Assembly: GCA_039969155.1 (NCBI GenBank)
Contig: JBDVOJ010000075.1
Span: forward strand, 11,817-75,816
Reading direction: 5' to 3'
DNA length: 64,000 nucleotides
DNA from: GCA-002733465 sp039969155
GTDB taxonomy: Bacteria; Pseudomonadota; Gammaproteobacteria; Enterobacterales; Kangiellaceae
Part shown: positions 17,426 to 25,639 of the stretch, piece after piece
Position numbering within the stretch: position 1 is the stretch's first letter
Layout of the letters: each line of letters begins with the position of its first letter
Translations under genes and position numbers: made by a program
Notes under the pieces: generated by a model
What the model was told of the DNA's origin: nothing
Databases searched by the model: none
Seen by the model: the letters and a program-made list of their open reading frames with translations, nothing else

Positions 17426-18334
17426 CTATTTATTCTCAACAACCGCAATAAACTTCCCACCATTACTCACCTTTATTCGCCCCGCTTTACCCTTGAAATA
17501 ACCAGACAAATCTTGCCCATCTAACCAACGATAGCCCTTATTTCCCCGCGGCCAAACTTGAATTCGGTTGTCATTGAACCGCAAAATATCACCATTAGGC
17601 GCCCAAGAGTATTCATAATTTGAATCATAAATCGGAGCGATTGGCGTTATAGAGAAATCTTTCGGGTCAAATACCTTAATCCAAACTTCACTATTGGTTT
17701 GACGATGAACAAAGCTAAATAGGTCGCTATTAGGAACTCGCTGAGGCGAACTGGGTAACGCGTTACCACTGACAAAGCGAGCCATATTTTTTTCAAGGTT
17801 TAAGTATTGCACGCTCCAGCCGTAGCGAGACCAAAACAACACGTCTGAAGTTTTTTCATTGGTCGCATAGTATCCCACAGGCTCTTTAGAGTTTAGTAGC
17901 CATTGGCTGTTGCCGTCTTTGCGGTCTTGTGCCCAAACCGTTTGGTAAGGATTTCCGCCTTCACTCACAAAAGTAACTTTGTCGTTAGCCGCGTAGGTTT
18001 TGGGAGAGTATTCGCTATGCTCGGTGTTTGTAATCTGTTCGAGTTTAGTGGACTCTAGGTGATATTCATAAACATCAGACTGCTTGCCATCTTTAACCGA
18101 AACAAACAGTACACTTTCATCCTTGTTAGTAAAAAAGGGCTGATTATCATAGCCTTTGTTATTTGAAATATTTCGGCCACTATGTAATACATATTCACCG
18201 TCTTTAACGCCTAAATCAAAAAGGTGAATCTCTGTATCAGGAGGAGTAATTTCCTGGACTGTTTCTTCCTCTGCACTCGCCATTGTAAAATTAGACAATA
18301 GTAACGTGGCTATCCAATTTTTGTAATTTCTCAA
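17426..18334 (-). CDS. Periplasmic TolB/WD40-like propeller protein, unknown function
   Basis: 302 residues from the proposed TTG start at 18334. That start has AGAGGGGAAG just upstream and gives a clean signal peptide ending M-A-S-A. The longer frame from TTG 18367 would put a cysteine-containing stretch in front and lacks a ribosome site. The mature part shows repeated short blades with D-E-S-V-L-F-V-S, N-D-K-V-T-F-V-S-E-G-G and N-G-D-I-L-R-F motifs, as in PD40/TolB-type beta-propellers. No catalytic domain is visible. It probably binds protein or peptidoglycan in the periplasm, but the role is not known. Confidence 0.7.
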   Translation of the reverse strand: MRNYKNWIATLLLSNFTMASAEEETVQEITPPDTEIHLFDLGVKDGEYVLHSGRNISNNKGYDNQPFFTNKDESVLFVSVKDGKQSDVYEYHLESTKLEQITNTEHSEYSPKTYAANDKVTFVSEGGNPYQTVWAQDRKDGNSQWLLNSKEPVGYYATNEKTSDVLFWSRYGWSVQYLNLEKNMARFVSGNALPSSPQRVPNSDLFSFVHRQTNSEVWIKVFDPKDFSITPIAPIYDSNYEYSWAPNGDILRFNDNRIQVWPRGNKGYRWLDGQDLSGYFKGKAGRIKVSNGGKFIAVVENK

Positions 18335-18605
18335 TTTGTCTTCCCCTCTACAAGCTAATGAATTCAATTATCTTTGTGTGATTCCGCTGACCGTTTTAGT
18401 CATGCACATTATTTAAAACGCCTAATCTTCTCAGCATCATTAGACTACCTATTAACAACAACATCAAGTAAAAGCCTATGGCAAACATATCTGATTGCCT
18501 GTGCGAACTATAATGTAAGACTATACTTTATTTGTCATCTATCGAACATTTTTTAAAAACGTTAGCTGGACACTTATTTTTGGCCTTGTAAACTGGAGAA
18601 TTGAT

Positions 18606-19367
18606 GTGGCTTCATCCGAGAGTATTACTCAGATCGCAGTGTGTCTCGTTGCAGCTACATATTGTTTATCCGCTTCCGCCTCTGACGGCGATAATAACGA
18701 TTCAATACAGCCTATTTCACAGGGTTTGTTACTTGGAGAGTCGCCGTTTGTTCAAGAAGAAGATGAAATTGAATTGGGACTAATTCTAGATTTTCCAGCA
18801 GATATTGCAGGAAATAGGCTCTCTACATTAGTGTTCGAGATGGAATATGGTGTAACCAAGCGATTCACAGTTTCAGCCGAACTCCCCTATCAAAAACTAG
18901 AGAGCGACTCTATCGATGCCAAAGGACCGGGAGACTTAGAACTTTCGGCGTTATACGCCCTGCATAACGACAACAACTTGATTGTTTCAATTGGCGTTGG
19001 TTCAACACTACCTTCGGGCAATGAAGACAAACAACTCGGAGAAGGTGAGACGGCATGGGAATCCATGTTTTCGGTTGGAAAACTATTTGAGGATAGTCAA
19101 TTAGTATTCACTAGCAGCTTCGAAATTAATGAATATGAAATTGAACAAGGGTACACTGTGAGCTGGGCCAAACAATACAGCCGCCTAGTGTTTGCGATTG
19201 ACTTGAATGCTGAATTCTCGGAGGACGAAGAAGAATTTGCAATTGCTCCCAGCCTACTGTTTGATTACCAAGAGTTTGGAAAATTTCAGATTGGTGTTGC
19301 AACCGGAGTTGATTCTGACTCACCCGATTGGCGGCTATTAGCTCATTGGTACATTGAGTTTGAATAG
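18606..19367 (+). CDS. Predicted outer-membrane beta-barrel protein
   Basis: 253 residues starting at GTG 18606 with GGAG seven bases upstream. The signal peptide ends near S-A-S-A-S. The mature part is alternating hydrophobic/polar beta-strand sequence, with Y-G-V-T-K-R-F-T-V-S-A-E-L-P-Y and G-V-G-S-T-L-P-S-G segments. These recall the transporter family around PF13557 (phenol meta-pathway outer membrane proteins). The C terminus ends in a W-Y-I-E-F-E strand with aromatic residues, usual for barrel assembly. It is convergent with the next gene at a 5-base gap. The substrate is unknown. Confidence 0.65.
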   Translation: MASSESITQIAVCLVAATYCLSASASDGDNNDSIQPISQGLLLGESPFVQEEDEIELGLILDFPADIAGNRLSTLVFEMEYGVTKRFTVSAELPYQKLESDSIDAKGPGDLELSALYALHNDNNLIVSIGVGSTLPSGNEDKQLGEGETAWESMFSVGKLFEDSQLVFTSSFEINEYEIEQGYTVSWAKQYSRLVFAIDLNAEFSEDEEEFAIAPSLLFDYQEFGKFQIGVATGVDSDSPDWRLLAHWYIEFE

Positions 19368-19372
19368 GCGTT

Positions 19373-20923
19373 TTAGTTCTTTTTCTTGTTTGATTTGACT
19401 AAGCTCTGGGTAGATAACTCATCTGAAGGCCGCCCAAGGAAAAAACCCTGACCAAATTGACATTCGAACTCTTTCAAATAAGCTAGGTTTTGTTGAGTTT
19501 CGATTCCTTCCGCAATTAGATTAATATTCATCTCTTTGCACATTCTGGACAAAGCTGAAACGATTGCGCGATTCTTTCGATTTTTTTCTATCCCTAAAAT
19601 AAACTCTCTGTCGATTTTTAGTTTATTAAAATCAAATGAATGAAGGTAGGCTAAGCTAGAGTAGCCCGTTCCAAAATCATCCAACGAAACGCTAACTCCA
19701 ATTTTCTTTAACTCTTTGATAACATTTTTCGCTCTAGGTATATCTTCTAGCAAAATACTTTCGGTCAACTCTATCTCTAGTCGTTCTGGTGCTAAGCCTG
19801 AGATACTCAATGCACGCTTAATTCGAAAAATAAAATCTGGATGCCGTATTTGATGTGCAGAGACATTAACGGAGATAGGAATTGGTTCACTCCAGGTCAT
19901 AGCCGCAGCGCAAGCTTGATTGAGAACGTATTCTCCTAATTCGAAAATTAGCCCTATTTCTTCAGCAACGGCAATAAAATGCGTCGGTTCTACCTCGCCT
20001 AGCTGGTGATGATTCCACCTTGCTAAGGCTTCGAAGCAAACGATTTTGTCATTGTGTAAATCATAGATTGGTTGTAAGTCAATGGTCAACTGCCTGGCTT
20101 TTACCGCTTTCTTTAGTTCTGTTTCTACAAACTGCCGTTCAAATAAGACATTGTCCATCTCTTCATCAAAAAAAATCCAACGACTGACTATCGAGCGTTT
20201 CGCGGCATACATTGATATATCGGCTTTTCTTAGAATATCAATTACAGTTTCATTACTGTTTGCATTTAAAACAATCCCAATACTCCCACCGAGTTCAAAC
20301 TCATAATTATCGACTTGAATTGGCTGATCCAAGATATCTATAATTTCTTTCGCTTTGCTGGAGGCTTCTTCTTTTGTAGCGATATCAAATAAAAGAAGGG
20401 CGAACTCATCGCCACCGAGCCGCGCACAAATGTCATCATTGTGTATGATTGTCTGAAGCCGATTAGATACTTCAACGAGAGCTAAATCTCCAACTTGATG
20501 GCCATAAACATCATTTACTTTTTTAAATTTATTCAGATCCAGAAGCATTACAGAAAATGCTCGATCTGACTGTAACGATTTGGAGACTTGACTATTAAAA
20601 AACGTGCGATTAGGAATTGCTGTCAAATTATCATGATTTATTAGATAGACCAGCTCTTCTTCTACCAATTTGCGTTTAACGATCTCAGCACTTTGCTCAC
20701 GCCAACGTCGATAAGCGAAAATACCCACACTAACGGCTGACACCATTAACAGAGTAAATAACTCATCTAATTCCCATTCTTCATACTGTTCAGAAAACTC
20801 GACTAACGCTTCTAAGGCGTCATATTTTGCAGCTATCAGAAAAACGACCATGGAAAATAAAAATAAAGCGAGTAACTCTATTTTTATAGAAGAAGGAAGT
20901 TTGTTCAGCTTGGTAAAGGGCAA
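19373..20923 (-). CDS. Membrane-bound GGDEF-EAL cyclic di-GMP protein
   Basis: 516 residues. Two N-terminal membrane helices (about 15-33 and 55-71) enclose a short acidic periplasmic loop. A GGDEF domain (motif R-L-G-G-D-E-F) is followed by an EAL domain (motif F-E-A-L-A-R-W) that keeps the D-D-F-G-T-G-Y-S-S loop. The position of the inhibitory RxxD site reads H-N-D-D, so product inhibition is probably lost, unlike the large sensor at 1.6-6.2 kb. Both motifs look intact, so the net activity cannot be set from sequence. No dedicated sensory domain fits in the short loop. Confidence 0.92.
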   Translation of the reverse strand: MPFTKLNKLPSSIKIELLALFLFSMVVFLIAAKYDALEALVEFSEQYEEWELDELFTLLMVSAVSVGIFAYRRWREQSAEIVKRKLVEEELVYLINHDNLTAIPNRTFFNSQVSKSLQSDRAFSVMLLDLNKFKKVNDVYGHQVGDLALVEVSNRLQTIIHNDDICARLGGDEFALLLFDIATKEEASSKAKEIIDILDQPIQVDNYEFELGGSIGIVLNANSNETVIDILRKADISMYAAKRSIVSRWIFFDEEMDNVLFERQFVETELKKAVKARQLTIDLQPIYDLHNDKIVCFEALARWNHHQLGEVEPTHFIAVAEEIGLIFELGEYVLNQACAAAMTWSEPIPISVNVSAHQIRHPDFIFRIKRALSISGLAPERLEIELTESILLEDIPRAKNVIKELKKIGVSVSLDDFGTGYSSLAYLHSFDFNKLKIDREFILGIEKNRKNRAIVSALSRMCKEMNINLIAEGIETQQNLAYLKEFECQFGQGFFLGRPSDELSTQSLVKSNKKKN

Positions 20924-21158
20924 GTTATGATTCCTAGCAGTCCTGCGATCTTAGCTATCTGAAGAAAAAAAGGCTTAGAATCAACCAATTATAGCACAAG
21001 ATTGAAATAGTCAATGATACATATTAACGCCTACATTCAGAGCAATGCTGTAGGTATTCATTTGACAATTTATGTTGCAAATCAACTGTGATTATACTTT
21101 GCCCTAATCCAGAAGATTGATTAAAATCCAATTCAATTATCGTTAATCAGTTGTCATT

Positions 21159-22004
21159 ATGTGGTCTAAATTCCTAACAAAGCTTGAGCGAATAAACGAA
21201 AGTAAGATGTTTCAAACGTTAGTCGTGCTAGTGATTGTTATTTCTGCGCTTGCTATTGGCGCCAAAACGCACAATCTTTCGGCAAGATTTATAGAGATAC
21301 TGGCTATAGCCGATATAGCAATTACTTTGTTTTTTGTATTAGAAATAGCGATTCGCTACCTTGCTATTGGCAATTTTAGGAAGTTCTTTAGCAGCGGCTG
21401 GAATATTTTCGATACCATTATAGTCATTGGCAGTTTGATTCCTGCCGGAAGTTCTGGAATCTTACTCGCTCGTTTACTCAGAGTTTTTAGGGTATTGCGA
21501 CTAGTCTCAATGGTACCTGAATTACGTTTATTGATTAACGCTTTGCTTAAAGCCATTCCTCGAATGGGCTACATCGCACTGCTTATGTTTGTAATTTTTT
21601 ACCTTTACGGCGCCGTAGGTAGCATTTTATTTGAAGAGATTAACGATGTGTTATGGGGTGATGTTTCGATCGCGATGCTAACCCTATTTCGTATTGCCAC
21701 CTTCGAAGACTGGACTGACGTGATGTATGAAACCATGGAAGTTCACCCACTCAGTTGGATTTATTATATTAGTTTCATTTTCCTGACTGCTTTCGTTTTC
21801 CTTAACATGATGGTCGGAACGGTACTCGAAGTAATGCAAGCTGAACATGAGCTTGATAGAGCGAAGAGCCACGGGGAAACACTTGAAGGTGGCGAGCCGG
21901 CAAGTCGGGCTCAAATAGAAAACTTACAGCAACAACTCGATGATATTAAAGGTCTATTAGGAGAAATGGTAGCCTCTAAGAGCGTCCAAAATAAGACGTC
22001 TTGA
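21159..22004 (+). CDS. BacNav-type voltage-gated cation channel with acidic filter
   Basis: 281 residues with six membrane helices, as in NaChBac/NavAb. The S4 sensor has arginines at 105, 108, 111 and 114. The pore loop carries T181-F-E-D-W-T-D187. The known sodium filter is T-L-E-S-W-S-(M/A). The calcium-selective engineered channel CavAb has T-L-D-D-W-S-D, so this channel carries acids at all three positions that control selectivity (E183, D184, D187). After S6 comes a hydrophilic tail with a coiled coil (about 250-270), as in tetrameric BacNav channels. I infer calcium or mixed cation permeation. It has no operon partner. Confidence 0.9.
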   Translation: MWSKFLTKLERINESKMFQTLVVLVIVISALAIGAKTHNLSARFIEILAIADIAITLFFVLEIAIRYLAIGNFRKFFSSGWNIFDTIIVIGSLIPAGSSGILLARLLRVFRVLRLVSMVPELRLLINALLKAIPRMGYIALLMFVIFYLYGAVGSILFEEINDVLWGDVSIAMLTLFRIATFEDWTDVMYETMEVHPLSWIYYISFIFLTAFVFLNMMVGTVLEVMQAEHELDRAKSHGETLEGGEPASRAQIENLQQQLDDIKGLLGEMVASKSVQNKTS

Positions 22005-22115
22005 TGAAAAGTGATGTTTGTTAAATGTCTCGTAAGGCCAAAGAGGCAGCAGGCTAATTGAATTTTTAGTATTTTGGTGTATCCTAATATACAGTCTATT
22101 AAAACGAGCATTGCA

Positions 22116-22472
22116 GTGATTCGAAAGCTTATTTCATTAAAATTTGTCGCTTTGTTGTTATTGGTCTTTGCAGGCCAAGTTACCGCTTCGACGGTAATTT
22201 ATTGCGAAATGATGGAATCTGTAACGTCGCAAAGTGATCCTCACGCTGGTCATGATATGTCCGAGCATGAGAATCTCTCCAGTAATCAACCAACCGAAAG
22301 CTGCTGTGATAGTTTAGGCAGTTGCTCTATGAGCGGCTGTATTCCAGTGGCATTTATTACGACTAATGAGACCGGTGACATTCGTTTGATACTCACAAAA
22401 ATCGTTTCCAACAATCAGTACCTTCCCGCTCAAACTATCAACTCTCTCTATCGCCCACCCATCCTGAGTTAA
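22116..22472 (+). CDS. Small secreted His/Met/Cys-rich protein leading the cus operon
   Basis: 118 residues from the proposed GTG at 22116; the frame is also open from TTG 22074, but that sits in the likely promoter. The signal peptide ends V-T-A. The mature part has C30, a M-M pair, H-A-G-H-D-M (43-48) and a cluster C63-C64, C70, M72, C75. Such soft-metal ligands fit a Cu(I)/Ag(I)-binding role. Similar short proteins precede heavy-metal efflux operons in other Proteobacteria, but I cannot name the family. The cusC gene begins 169 bases later in the same direction. Confidence 0.65.
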   Translation: MIRKLISLKFVALLLLVFAGQVTASTVIYCEMMESVTSQSDPHAGHDMSEHENLSSNQPTESCCDSLGSCSMSGCIPVAFITTNETGDIRLILTKIVSNNQYLPAQTINSLYRPPILS

Positions 22473-22641
22473 CACTGGATAGATCCGTCTAAATTTCGGG
22501 TTTAATCAGATTTTGTTGACCGGGAGTGTAAAACTCTCAACGTAAAACCTTAATCTAACGCTTTATGCGTTGTTATTATTTTAGATCGCGCTTTGTTTTT
22601 GTTGGTGCTTTCTTTTGGATAATTACCTTGAGACAAGTTAA

Positions 22642-24099
22642 ATGAGAAATATACAGTCTATGTGGCGTGCACACTTATTCGACGTCATCAGTTTTAAGAA
22701 AGTCAATTTCTATCTAAGAACCGCACTCGCCGTTTTCGCGTTCAACACTTTATCTGCAAGCGTGAATGCCGCTAACGACGAAAATCATTCAATACTGACG
22801 CTTAAAACGGCAGTTGAAAAGGCACAAATAAATGACCCTTGGTTAATCAGTAATCGACACAACCAAGACTCCATTGAATCTCTTAGCATCGCATCAGGAA
22901 CTTTGCCCGATCCAAAGGTCTCGTTAGGACTAGCCAATATTGCCGCTGACAGCTTCGACTTTAATCAAGAGGCAATGACGCAGTTCAAAGTTGGCGTTTC
23001 TCAAATGTTTCCACGCGGAAATAGCTTAGCGTTCAAACAGAAACAACTTGAAATTATCGGTAGCCAATTTCCCATCGAACGCAAGAATCGGCAAGCTCGA
23101 GTTGCCGTGGCGGTATCGGCTCTGTGGCTTGATGCTTATAAAGCTCAACAAAGTATTTACTTAATTGAAAAAGATCGCACTCTGTTTGAGCAACTTGCTG
23201 ACGTGGCTCAAGCCAGTTACTCCTCTGCCATAGGAAAAACAAGACAGCAAGATATCGTTCGTGCCCAGTTAGAGTTAACCCGCCTAGATGATCGATTGAA
23301 TCAATTGAGACTGAAGAAAGAAATGTCTTTGCAACGACTCTCTGAATGGCTAAATAATGGACAGCTAAATGATTTGAATGTAAACCAATTGCAATTATCG
23401 CAACTCAGTATCGACTCACGATTACCAAATATAAAGATGATTAATCAATCACTTTACACCTCGGCGACTCAAGCAAACCAACAAATGCTATACCAATTAT
23501 TTTCGACTCATCCTGCGGTACAAATCTATGATAAAAAGATTGCAGCAAGCAAAGTTGGGGAGGATATTGCTAAACAAAAATACAAACCGAAATGGAGTGT
23601 CAATGCAAGTTATGGATTTCGAGACGACGATCCTACGGCTCAATCTCGTTCCGATTTATTTTCTGTCGGAATAAGCTTCGACTTCCCGCTTTTTACCGGT
23701 AACAAACAAGACAAACAAGTGCAGTCCGCAATCTCTGAAACCGCCGCAAAAAAGACGGATAAGTGGCAATTTATACGAGAGCTAATGGCCGCTTTTGAAA
23801 CTCAAAGAGTTCAGTTATTGCGTCTCAACGAGAGACAAGCATTGTATAAAGAACGACTATTACCTCAAATGCACAATCAAGCCGAGGCATCACTAACCGC
23901 TTATACCAATGATGATGGCGATTTCGCAGAGGTCGTTCGTTCGAAAATTGCAGAATTAAATGCCTCCATTGATGCGCTAGAAATTGACGTTGAAAGGCAA
24001 AAAAGCATTATTCAATTGAACTACTTTTTAATGAAAAACGTGAGTGAAATAACTTTTGATAACCAATTGTCGATTCAAAGTTTGGGAGAAATACAATGA
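22642..24099 (+). CDS. cusC: CusC-like outer membrane channel (TolC family)
   Basis: 485 residues. A long N terminus leads to a signal peptide ending S-V-N-A. Two outer-membrane efflux repeats follow, with the coiled-coil pattern of TolC proteins (for example S-S-A-I-G-K-T-R-Q-Q-D-I-V-R-A-Q-L-E). There is no lipobox cysteine, unlike E. coli CusC, which is a lipoprotein. It would form the exit duct of the CusCBA efflux complex. The stop overlaps the cusB start as ATGA, so the two are translationally coupled. An in-frame ATG seven codons in could also be the start. Confidence 0.88.
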   Translation: MRNIQSMWRAHLFDVISFKKVNFYLRTALAVFAFNTLSASVNAANDENHSILTLKTAVEKAQINDPWLISNRHNQDSIESLSIASGTLPDPKVSLGLANIAADSFDFNQEAMTQFKVGVSQMFPRGNSLAFKQKQLEIIGSQFPIERKNRQARVAVAVSALWLDAYKAQQSIYLIEKDRTLFEQLADVAQASYSSAIGKTRQQDIVRAQLELTRLDDRLNQLRLKKEMSLQRLSEWLNNGQLNDLNVNQLQLSQLSIDSRLPNIKMINQSLYTSATQANQQMLYQLFSTHPAVQIYDKKIAASKVGEDIAKQKYKPKWSVNASYGFRDDDPTAQSRSDLFSVGISFDFPLFTGNKQDKQVQSAISETAAKKTDKWQFIRELMAAFETQRVQLLRLNERQALYKERLLPQMHNQAEASLTAYTNDDGDFAEVVRSKIAELNASIDALEIDVERQKSIIQLNYFLMKNVSEITFDNQLSIQSLGEIQ

Positions 24100-25628
24100 G
24101 TACTAAAAATAGACTCTTAGGCGTTTTGATTACTGGCGCAATGATTGGTTCTACTGCAACTTATATGAGTTACGATTTACTAGAGCCAGACTCTAGTTCA
24201 GCTAACAATAGCAAAGAATTAGAAAAAACACCGCTCTATTGGGTTGCTCCAATGGATGCCAACTATAAACGTGATAAACCCGGAAAGTCTCCGATGGGCA
24301 TGGACTTAATACCGGTTTATCAAGATGGCGCTTCAGCAAGCGATTCGGGTCCAGGCACTATCACCATCTCACCGGAAGTTGTGAATAACTTAGGTGTCAG
24401 AACAGCTAAGGCAAAATTTCAACCCTTGCATACTCAAATTTCTACCGTCGGTTACGTAAAGTACGACGAAGACCAGCTAGTCCATATTCACCCTAGAGTT
24501 GAAGGCTGGGTCGAAAAGCTCTACGTCAAAACCTCAGGTGCCCCTGTTACCCAGGGCGAACCTTTGTACGATATTTACTCGCCTGCACTAGTCAATGCGC
24601 AGGAAGAGTTGTTACTGGCTTTGGAAAGAAAAAACCAGCGTTTAATTCAAGCCGCAGAAGATAGGTTAGCCGCTTTACAGCTGCCTAAAGTAGCGATTAA
24701 ACAACTTAAGTCAAAAAGGCAAGTCATGCAGCGTATCACATTCTACGCACCACAAAGTGGAGTCGTTGATAACTTAAATATTCGTGAAGGATTTTTTGTT
24801 AAACCAGGGACGACATTAATGTCAATTGGTCGTTTAGATCAAGTTTGGGTTGAAGCTGAAGTATTTGAACGCCAGGCTTCGGAAGTTGCCGTTGGTATTC
24901 CTGTCACTATGACGTTAGCTTACTTACCCGGAAAACAATGGCAAGGAAAAGTTGATTATGTTTACCCAACCTTGAATGCCAAAAATAGAACGGTAAAACT
25001 CAGGTTAAGGTTTGAGAATGAAATGAAGCAATTAAAACCCAATATGTTTGCTCAAGTTGTCATTCATGCGGACGATGACTCTGACTCGCTTTTAATCCCC
25101 AAAGAGGCCGTTATTCGCACCGGCACTAGCGAACGAGTCGTAATCGCTTTGGGTGAAGGTCGATTTAAGTCGGTTAATGTAAAAACAGGTCGATTCGACA
25201 CGCATTTTGCAGAAATACTTTCTGGAATAAATGTAGGCGATACCGTGGTTACGTCCGCACAATTTCTTTTGGATTCAGAATCAAGTAAATCATCTGATTT
25301 TAAGCGAATGCACCATCAAGATGATGACACAAGCCTAGCGACAGACTCTGCTGTAGACTCGGCGAAAAACTCGGCCACAGTTAAGGGTGTTATTAATTCA
25401 GTAATGACCAGTCACCGCATGCTCAACATCAGTCGTGAGGCAATAGAAAAGTGGGGACGAGCCCCTGCGACGCTTGATTTTTTGGTTAGCGAATCTATCG
25501 ATTTATCAACGTTGAAATCTGGCATGGCTATTCAATTTACATTTCATGTGGTTGATGGCGAATTTATGATTTCCAAAATCAAAACCGATTCGGACATCAT
25601 CAGCTCTACCGACAGCAACAACCTATAG
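24096..25628 (+). CDS. cusB: CusB-like periplasmic adaptor with C-terminal CusF-like domain
   Basis: 510 residues with an N-terminal membrane anchor. A heavy-metal-binding segment (about 47-76, P-M and later S-P-M-G-M-D-L) aligns with the three copper methionines of E. coli CusB (M49, M64, M66). The adaptor core has barrel-sandwich and hairpin regions. A CusF-like OB fold (about 428-505) is fused at the C terminus. Aligned by eye with CusF, the four copper ligand positions H36, W44, M47 and M49 read R, R, A and L, so this domain may not bind copper. It passes Cu(I)/Ag(I) from the periplasm to CusA and bridges CusA to CusC. Confidence 0.92.
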   Translation: MSTKNRLLGVLITGAMIGSTATYMSYDLLEPDSSSANNSKELEKTPLYWVAPMDANYKRDKPGKSPMGMDLIPVYQDGASASDSGPGTITISPEVVNNLGVRTAKAKFQPLHTQISTVGYVKYDEDQLVHIHPRVEGWVEKLYVKTSGAPVTQGEPLYDIYSPALVNAQEELLLALERKNQRLIQAAEDRLAALQLPKVAIKQLKSKRQVMQRITFYAPQSGVVDNLNIREGFFVKPGTTLMSIGRLDQVWVEAEVFERQASEVAVGIPVTMTLAYLPGKQWQGKVDYVYPTLNAKNRTVKLRLRFENEMKQLKPNMFAQVVIHADDDSDSLLIPKEAVIRTGTSERVVIALGEGRFKSVNVKTGRFDTHFAEILSGINVGDTVVTSAQFLLDSESSKSSDFKRMHHQDDDTSLATDSAVDSAKNSATVKGVINSVMTSHRMLNISREAIEKWGRAPATLDFLVSESIDLSTLKSGMAIQFTFHVVDGEFMISKIKTDSDIISSTDSNNL

Positions 25629-25639
25629 AGGAAGAATTA

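Noticed and set aside
18374..18556. Plus-strand 60-residue frame
   Set aside because: Lies in a divergent promoter region, has no ribosome site and no features.
22074..22115. Longer start (TTG 22074) for the small cus protein
   Set aside because: It would start inside the likely -10 region and put a polar stretch before the signal peptide.
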